Assembly (NCBI GenBank): GCA_947474545.1
Contig: CANJJI010000009.1
Coordinates: forward strand, 1-54,386
Length of the DNA: 54,386 nt
Direction of reading: 5' to 3'
Source of the DNA: Beijerinckiaceae bacterium
GTDB lineage: Bacteria; Pseudomonadota; Alphaproteobacteria; Rhizobiales; Beijerinckiaceae
Part shown: piece by piece, positions 52,014-54,386 of the stretch
Layout: the number at the start of each line of letters is the position of its first letter
How positions within the stretch are numbered: position 1 is the first letter of the stretch
Program-made: the position numbers and the translations under genes
The notes under the pieces: generated by a model
The model's input: only the letters and a program-made list of their open reading frames with translations
Told to the model about the DNA's origin: nothing
Databases searched by the model: none

Positions 52014-52319
52014 AGGAAAGTTCCAGACTGGCCAGGGCCATTGCGCTTACGCTTGATAGTCAGGTGCTGTACGTCATGCGGCAGCGGCGAATACGAACAT
52101 CGGCCCGATGTTCGGGGCTTTTTCATGATCCTGCAATCAAAGCCGGAGCTTTACTGCTTCTCAGGAACATTTAGAAGAATCGAGAAGCCATAATATCGCA
52201 ATGCAGCCATGCGTACAAACAATAAAGGCGCCCTAGCTTACAGCGGCGATTGACGCGTGGCGGGAACGCCCATGCAATAAAGACATTAATTGCTTTCGAA
52301 TTTGGGCTCTTACGCCAAA
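52014..52319. other. Intergenic region between speB-like and desaturase genes
   Basis: About 306 bases with no supported protein gene. It contains the desaturase promoter area and a plus-strand intrinsic terminator at 52094-52121 that belongs to no annotated plus-strand gene. The AT-rich part near 52186-52230 has no recognisable feature. A weak 7-bp stem (52299-52305 with 52315-52321) at the end of the agmatinase-family gene may be its terminator. Confidence 0.5.
52094..52121 (+). terminator. Orphan plus-strand intrinsic terminator
   Basis: A perfect 9-bp stem CGAACATCG/CGATGTTCG (52094-52102, 52106-52114), three-base loop, then GGGCTTTTTC. Both flanking protein genes are on the minus strand, so it would end an unannotated plus-strand transcript that begins within about 100 bases upstream or antisense to the desaturase start. 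Confidence 0.7.
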
Positions 52320-53279
52320 TTATCGTGATGTCCCGATCAACTGCCCTGCGACAACCTGGAGATATGTCTGGACAATTGCCGCCGCCGCTATGGCTGTGAT
52401 TTCGGCGGTGTCATAAGGCGGAGCAACTTCGACAACATCCATGCCGCGCCAATCGAGCTCACGCAACCGCCAGAGTATGGACAGGGCTTGCCGGGTTGTG
52501 AGACCGCCAGCCACCGGCGTGCCCGTTCCCGGGGCGCAAGAGGGATCAAGGCTGTCCACATCGAATGTGAGGTAACACGGCCCAGGCCCTGCCCGCTGGC
52601 GGATTCTGGCGGCGATTCCGGCAGCGCCCAGCGCTTCGCATTGATCAATATCGAGAACCTCAATTCCAAATGTCTCCGGCGCAATAGTGCGGACGCCAAT
52701 CTGAATGGAGCGCGCGACATCGATCAGCCCCTCGGCTACGGCGCGGGTGACGAACGTGCCATGGGAAATCTTTGTGCCGTCGTCATCCCACGTATCCTGA
52801 TGAGCGTCGAACTGAACCAGCGCTACGGGGCCATGCCGGTCGCGATGGGCGCGCAAAAGTGGCAGTGTGACGAAATGGTCGCCGCCCAGCGAAATCAGAT
52901 GCACACCGGCATCGACGATCTGCCTTGCTTGCGTTTCGATCAAGCCGGGCGCTTCGGCGATGCGCTCGTATTCAAAAAAGCAGTCCCCGCAATCGATGAC
53001 GTTCAGCGATTTAAAGGGATCCTTGCCTGAGGGAAATTGCGGGTCGCCATCGAAGAGCGCCGACGCACGGCGAATGGCGCCAGGCCCGAAACGGGCGCCG
53101 GGTCGGTTGGATGTCGCCATGTCAAAGGGAACGCCCCAGACAGCAACATCTACCCCGGTCAAATCCTTGGTGAGCCGCCGCCGCATGAATGACATTACAC
53201 CCGCGAACGTCGGCTCTTGCGAACCGCCATTCAACGGGCCCGATATGGCATTATCAATGGCAACAGGAGTTTTTGTCAT
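52320..53279 (-). CDS. speB: Agmatinase/ureohydrolase family protein
   Basis: This 319-residue binuclear-manganese ureohydrolase has all ligands: H135 (LGGDHFVTLP), D158, H160 and D162 (FDAHQDTW), D240 and D242 (TFDVDSLDPSCAPGTGTP). WGVPFDMATSNRPGARFGPGAIRRAS near the start is typical of agmatinases, which convert agmatine to putrescine and urea; guanidinobutyrase or proclavaminate-amidinohydrolase-like activity is an alternative, so the symbol is tentative. The ATG at 53279 has only a weak ribosome site. It lies 71 bases downstream of the partial hypothetical gene. Confidence 0.88.
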   Translation of the reverse strand: MTKTPVAIDNAISGPLNGGSQEPTFAGVMSFMRRRLTKDLTGVDVAVWGVPFDMATSNRPGARFGPGAIRRASALFDGDPQFPSGKDPFKSLNVIDCGDCFFEYERIAEAPGLIETQARQIVDAGVHLISLGGDHFVTLPLLRAHRDRHGPVALVQFDAHQDTWDDDGTKISHGTFVTRAVAEGLIDVARSIQIGVRTIAPETFGIEVLDIDQCEALGAAGIAARIRQRAGPGPCYLTFDVDSLDPSCAPGTGTPVAGGLTTRQALSILWRLRELDWRGMDVVEVAPPYDTAEITAIAAAAIVQTYLQVVAGQLIGTSR

Positions 53280-53350
53280 GCCGTATCTTATCGCAAGAGC
53301 CCGATTTGACTACACTCCAGCGCTTGAGGCTTCACAAGACCTGTCCGGAC

Positions 53351-54386
53351 CTATTTATTCGCAGAGGCCTCGATGTCGATGCGCTTGACCAATTCGGTAG
53401 GATCGCCAATCTGCTGGAGATCGGAGACACGCACCGGGCCCGCTTTTCCCTTGACCGAGATCGTCAGGCTCTTGGGCGCCTTCACGAAGTCGGACACGGC
53501 GGCAGCCAGCTTGAGCCCACCGGGATCGCCGCCCAGAACCATTGGCAACACTCCCGCAATCATCCCTGCCCATTCCTGGCGGACGGCTTTGGGATCCTTG
53601 CCGTTCATATTGGCGTAGAAGACCAGCGCTTTGTCGAAGAGTCCGTTGTCGGCATAACGCAATGTCAGGTTGCTGATTTCAGACGCCATCAGCGCGCCCA
53701 GGCGCGCGGTCTGTCCGCCGTTGAATGCCTCCGGCCCGACAGCACCAAACAGCCCCTTCAATGAGAGTGCTCCAACATTGACGCCGGACAGCGAGAAATC
53801 TGTGAGGTCATAAGATTTGGATGAGGGATTATATGTCCCCTCGCCTCGTATGCCCGCGTCCACCTGCTTATATCCAAATTGCTCCATCGCCGTCGCAGCG
53901 CCAGACTTAGCTGCGGGGATGAAGGCCACGCCCTTGACTTCAGCAACGCTCTTGAGCGGCAAGTTGCCTTCATAGGTTGCATTGGCTGTGATTGAATTGA
54001 TACGGAATGTGTGGATCATCGGCCCTGCCGGGCTTTTCTCGGGATACAGAACTTCGAAGTCGCGAAAATTCATTTTGCCAATACGGGTCGTAGATTCAGC
54101 CAGATCACCCTTAGCTGCTGCTTCAAGCAATTTCGAAAAATCGCAATCTTCCAACAGCAGGTTACCTGCCTTAACGCTCACTTCACCGCCATCGGCATCC
54201 GGCTTGAATTTGCCATCCATTCCCGCCATGGCAAATTTGGCGAATTTGCCCTGATCATAGCCGGCAATTTCATAGCCCTTGAATGTGATACTTCCCGGCT
54301 TGTCGTCGTTGCGCGTCAGCAGGACTTCCGGAACTGAAATGCTGGCGGCCTGAAGTTTCTTGACCAACGCCAGGGACTCGTCTTTG
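53351..54386 (-). CDS. Hypothetical protein, N-terminus beyond the window
   Basis: An open frame runs off the right edge, so the start is not in the window; a TTG at 54367 is only the first in-frame possibility. About 345 C-terminal residues are seen. They contain repeated small beta-strand-like blocks (SITFKGYEIAGYD, EVSVKAGNLLLEDCDFSKLLEAA, MNFRDFEVLYPEKSP, YDLTDFSLSGVNVGALSL), a region ALMASEISNLTLRYADNGLFDKALVFYA and a terminal RVSDLQQIGDPTELVKRIDIEASANK. This looks like a periplasmic beta-rich protein, of the kind common in Hyphomicrobiales without function. No enzymatic motif is seen. Confidence 0.7.
   Translation of the reverse strand, partial: KDESLALVKKLQAASISVPEVLLTRNDDKPGSITFKGYEIAGYDQGKFAKFAMAGMDGKFKPDADGGEVSVKAGNLLLEDCDFSKLLEAAAKGDLAESTTRIGKMNFRDFEVLYPEKSPAGPMIHTFRINSITANATYEGNLPLKSVAEVKGVAFIPAAKSGAATAMEQFGYKQVDAGIRGEGTYNPSSKSYDLTDFSLSGVNVGALSLKGLFGAVGPEAFNGGQTARLGALMASEISNLTLRYADNGLFDKALVFYANMNGKDPKAVRQEWAGMIAGVLPMVLGGDPGGLKLAAAVSDFVKAPKSLTISVKGKAGPVRVSDLQQIGDPTELVKRIDIEASANK

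Noticed and set aside
51999-52193. A 64-residue plus-strand frame near the orphan terminator
   Set aside because: The terminator lies inside it, so a protein from this frame would not be made from the same transcript; no ribosome site is present.
1-54386. tRNA, rRNA, CRISPR arrays, insertion sequences and prophage genes
   Set aside because: I scanned for cloverleaf-like segments, regularly spaced repeats and transposase or phage motifs and found none that I could support.

Overview
The window reads as one continuous stretch of an alphaproteobacterial chromosome, most likely Hyphomicrobiales or a close relative. The support is a complete AapJQMP general amino-acid ABC transporter, a hom-glpX pair downstream of an AlaC-type aminotransferase, a class I PHA synthase, a type-2 ArgC, a desaturase whose N-terminus begins SIGHNSGP, several lone TctC/Bug binding proteins, and dispersed GTCATCCC...CCGGGATCGC palindromes. 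I see 52 protein genes (one cut by the right edge), no tRNA or rRNA, no insertion sequence, no phage gene and no CRISPR array. No gene encodes a recognisable DNA-binding regulator; the only signalling protein is a REC-GGDEF-EAL protein.

Layout. 1-4.5 kb: two convergent paralogous small secreted proteins, an AEC transporter, a secreted isochorismatase-fold protein lacking the nucleophilic Cys, an oxaloacetate decarboxylase-like enzyme and a small secreted Cys-rich protein. 4.6-9.2 kb: the aapJQMP operon (minus strand). 9.4-14 kb: metC, a D-2-hydroxyacid dehydrogenase and a TctC binding protein on the plus strand, facing a second (intact) isochorismatase-fold amidase, then a DUF938 methyltransferase. 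14-17.6 kb: a tightly overlapping envelope operon (ArnT-like GT39, PAP2 phosphatase, GT2, LpxB-N-like membrane protein) that looks like a lipid-linked sugar/lipid A decoration unit.

17.8-28 kb: a minus-strand run of twelve genes. It holds an SsuABC/TauABC-type importer with two paralogous periplasmic binding proteins, a class II aldolase, two alpha/beta hydrolases (one without its Ser nucleophile), an LLM flavin oxidoreductase, a cupin, a DUF971 protein and an HD-domain protein whose ligand spacing resembles the diiron oxygenase PhnZ. This is the best candidate for an undescribed uptake-and-catabolism system. 28.5-39.6 kb: an SDR-AKR pair, the REC-GGDEF-EAL protein (degenerate GGDEF, intact EAL), a Rieske oxygenase, three more TctC/Bug proteins, an MmgE/PrpD protein and an Old Yellow Enzyme, consistent with catabolism of aromatic or unsaturated acids.

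39.6-54.4 kb: mostly core metabolism. It contains a secreted hypothetical, glpX, hom, an esterase inserted between hom and alaC beside a paired palindromic repeat, alaC, a secreted hypothetical divergent from phaC, a FadL-type porin, argC, a fatty acid desaturase, an agmatinase-family hydrolase, and a partial hypothetical running off the right end. An orphan plus-strand terminator near 52.1 kb suggests a small RNA.

All calls come from reading the sequence and remembered family motifs; no database search was possible.
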